DNA of 64,000 bases from Oxytricha trifallax (lineage: Eukaryota; Ciliophora; Spirotrichea; Sporadotrichida; Oxytrichidae), in contig ARYC01000707.1 in the NCBI GenBank assembly GCA_000711775.1, positions 21,283-85,282 on the forward strand, in the 5' to 3' direction. Below the pieces are notes generated by a model. The model worked only from the letters and a program-made list of their open reading frames with translations, was not told the origin of the DNA and made no database searches. Position 1 is the stretch's first letter, and the number at the start of each line of letters is the position of its first letter. Below are positions 62,486 through 64,000 of the stretch, piece by piece. The translations under genes and the position numbers were made by a program.

Positions 62486-63722
62486 TCACTCAAAATATAC
62501 CTTGGCATCATGTGCTAATTTTCTAAATTTGATATCTCCTATCCAGTTGATCATTTAGTCTATTGTTTGCTCTGCTCTGTGGTTTGGTCTTAAGATAATC
62601 TGCTCAGCCATATCTTTCATTTCACCTTTTATCTTATTCTAGTCTAGATATTGCTATATTCTCTGCTTTGAATCTTTCTCTCTCTTACAGCTATATAATC
62701 ATTTCTTTGCATATCGCATTCAGCAATAATTGCTGCTAGAGCCCATACATCCCACTTAATATCACCATCTCTCCAGTCCTCCCTTTCTTGGAAGTATCCA
62801 GGAGTACCATAAACGTTGCCAAGTCCTGAAGCTTCAACTCTTTATGATCTATTGAAATCAATTATTGCTACTCTGAGAGGTGAAAAGTCAAGCATAATAT
62901 TATCAGGCTTCAAGTCTCAATGAACATACCCTAAAGTGTGCAGCTCTTCTATGCCTTTGCAAACATTTGTAAGAATTAGAGGTAGCTACTTTGGAACTCT
63001 TTAATCTTAAATGTAGTCTCTTAAAGTCATTTAATATAGAGGGAGGCGAAAAGCAACATGATCTTGAGCAAGCAGTATTGCATCGAGCATAATTATAAAT
63101 CTGCACTGTCTATCCCTTGTTTTAGTAAGAGCTTAGTACTCATTGAAAAATTCCATTTGATACTTGTCATCGCATTTAAAGTAGTTGAATTGATAAATCT
63201 TGTATGCGAACTGCTTATCAAGTAATGACCTTTTTCTCAAACTTGTCCTCAATATAAGATAACTTTCCTTACATTCTTTAAGGTCAATTACATTTAAAAT
63301 TGGAAGCTTCAGTGCTTGTATCTTCAGAGTGATTTTCACTATCTCAGAAGCTGGGAGGTTTCTAACTGCTTCAATAAGCTTATTTTCTTTCTTAACTCTT
63401 TGTTCCAAGGATTCTAAAGGGTCTCTTGGCTTTCTTTTTTGAAGGAAGACCTCACCAGTCTCAGGATCTATGACTTCAAACTTCTTGCCATGATGGTTTT
63501 ATAGGTGAACTTTTAAATCCCTTGAATGGTTATATTGTTTATTGCAATATGGGCAAAAATATTTTCCATCTATCTTACCATGCTTAAGATAGAGCTTTGG
63601 CTTGTTAGAATGCTACTCTAAGATATGACGCTTAAGAGCAGATTTATAAGTGAAGTTCTTCTCACACTCTTCACATAAATGAATGCTTTAATTTCTTTTT
63701 TCTCTTCCTCCTCTTCAACCAT
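62486..63722 (-). pseudogene. TBE zinc-finger/kinase gene, copy E (frameshifted)
   Basis: ATG 63722 opens MVEEEEEKKEIKAF; a one-base shift follows near 63690. Two C2H2 fingers: CEECEKNF...LKRHILEQH and CPYCNKQY...LKVHLQNHH. The linker (63133-63408) is open. The kinase-like part has FAYKIYQF, VHQDLKPDNIML (HRD changed to HQD), IDFNRS, GTPGYF and WDVWALAA. Frameshifts occur near 62985-63000 and 62690. The copy D counterpart is the same length but intact. Confidence 0.8.
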
Positions 63723-64000
63723 TTTTATTGGAACTTCGCATTGAATTTCTTAGCTCTGCATTTCTATTTAACAACTGAATTGTTATTCAAAGTCTGAGAC
63801 CTAAGGTTAGAGAAATTCAGGTTCGTACTAGGTAAATGCATCACAAGTCTCAATTTTCTTTTGATTCATGAAGGAAAGCTTTTGCTGGCTAATGCCAAGT
63901 TATGCCGCTTTTCTTAGTAAGTTGCCGCTCATTTTATAAATACTATTAGTAATTATATAAGCTGTTTAAATTCTACCTTTATATACAAGTAAGAGCATAT
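63723..64000. other. Divergent spacer of TBE E
   Basis: Equivalent to the segment between the zinc-finger/kinase and 22-kDa genes in copies B and D, including the GCCGCTCAT / GCGCTCAT motif near 63925. It probably holds the promoters of both genes, but no specific element is identifiable. Confidence 0.5.

Larger units (their letters stand above)
62326..64000. mobile_element. TBE transposon copy E (partial, runs off window)
   Basis: The left tip is CAAAACCCCAAAACCC (62326-62341), joined directly to satellite sequence. The terminal repeat (TTCAGTAGTTTGATTGAG..., GTGCATACTTTATTAGG) matches copies A and C. The zinc-finger/kinase gene follows on the minus strand; the 22-kDa and transposase genes would lie beyond the window. 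Confidence 0.93.

Overview
The window looks like germline (micronuclear) DNA of a spirotrichous ciliate close to Oxytricha or Stylonychia. Three things support this. It is extremely AT-rich. Its recognisable genes read TAA and TAG as glutamine and end at TGA. It carries several copies of a telomere-bearing-element (TBE) type transposon whose ends read CAAAACCCCAAAACCCC, the telomere repeat of these ciliates. The species cannot be fixed from sequence alone. All protein readings below use TAA/TAG=Q and TGA=stop.

Layout. 1-16056 is AT-rich DNA with three inverted-repeat elements (2920-3472, 5368-5918, 6020-6435), a few weak ORFs and a decayed gene at 15017-15849. TBE copy A is 16057-20657. 21333-22826 holds a GC-richer coding-like stretch. 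Copy B is 22830-26722 with a clean ATT target duplication. 26723-43775 is AT-rich with scattered coding-like islands (28481, 31160, 34352, 35983, 37917, 38981, 39806-41038, 41928). 43776-49300 is a truncated TBE, copy C, whose transposase is split by a second TBE-like element (44113-48313), which is itself split by a ~215-bp inverted-repeat element (47504-47718). 50110-52200 has more coding-like sequence. Copy D is 53803-57856. A tandem array of about 22 units of ~200 bp fills 57861-62325. Copy E starts at 62326 and runs off the window.

Each fairly complete TBE has the same plan: a C2H2 zinc-finger/kinase-like gene on the minus strand, a '22-kDa type' gene on the plus strand, and a DDE transposase on the minus strand. 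Most copies are broken by frameshifts; only the zinc-finger/kinase gene of copy D is fully open (406 aa). Copies A, C and E share one terminal-repeat family, B and D another.

The standout is the element nested in copy C. It keeps the TBE plan (22-kDa homologue with an intron at the same place, DDE transposase), but its zinc-finger gene is fused to an MT-A70 adenine-methyltransferase domain instead of a kinase. It is decayed by frameshifts but clearly recognisable. A second point of interest is a three-copy dispersed family (15017, 39806, 50110) with a shared ~40-nt intron; the middle copy gives a 260-aa spliced frame.
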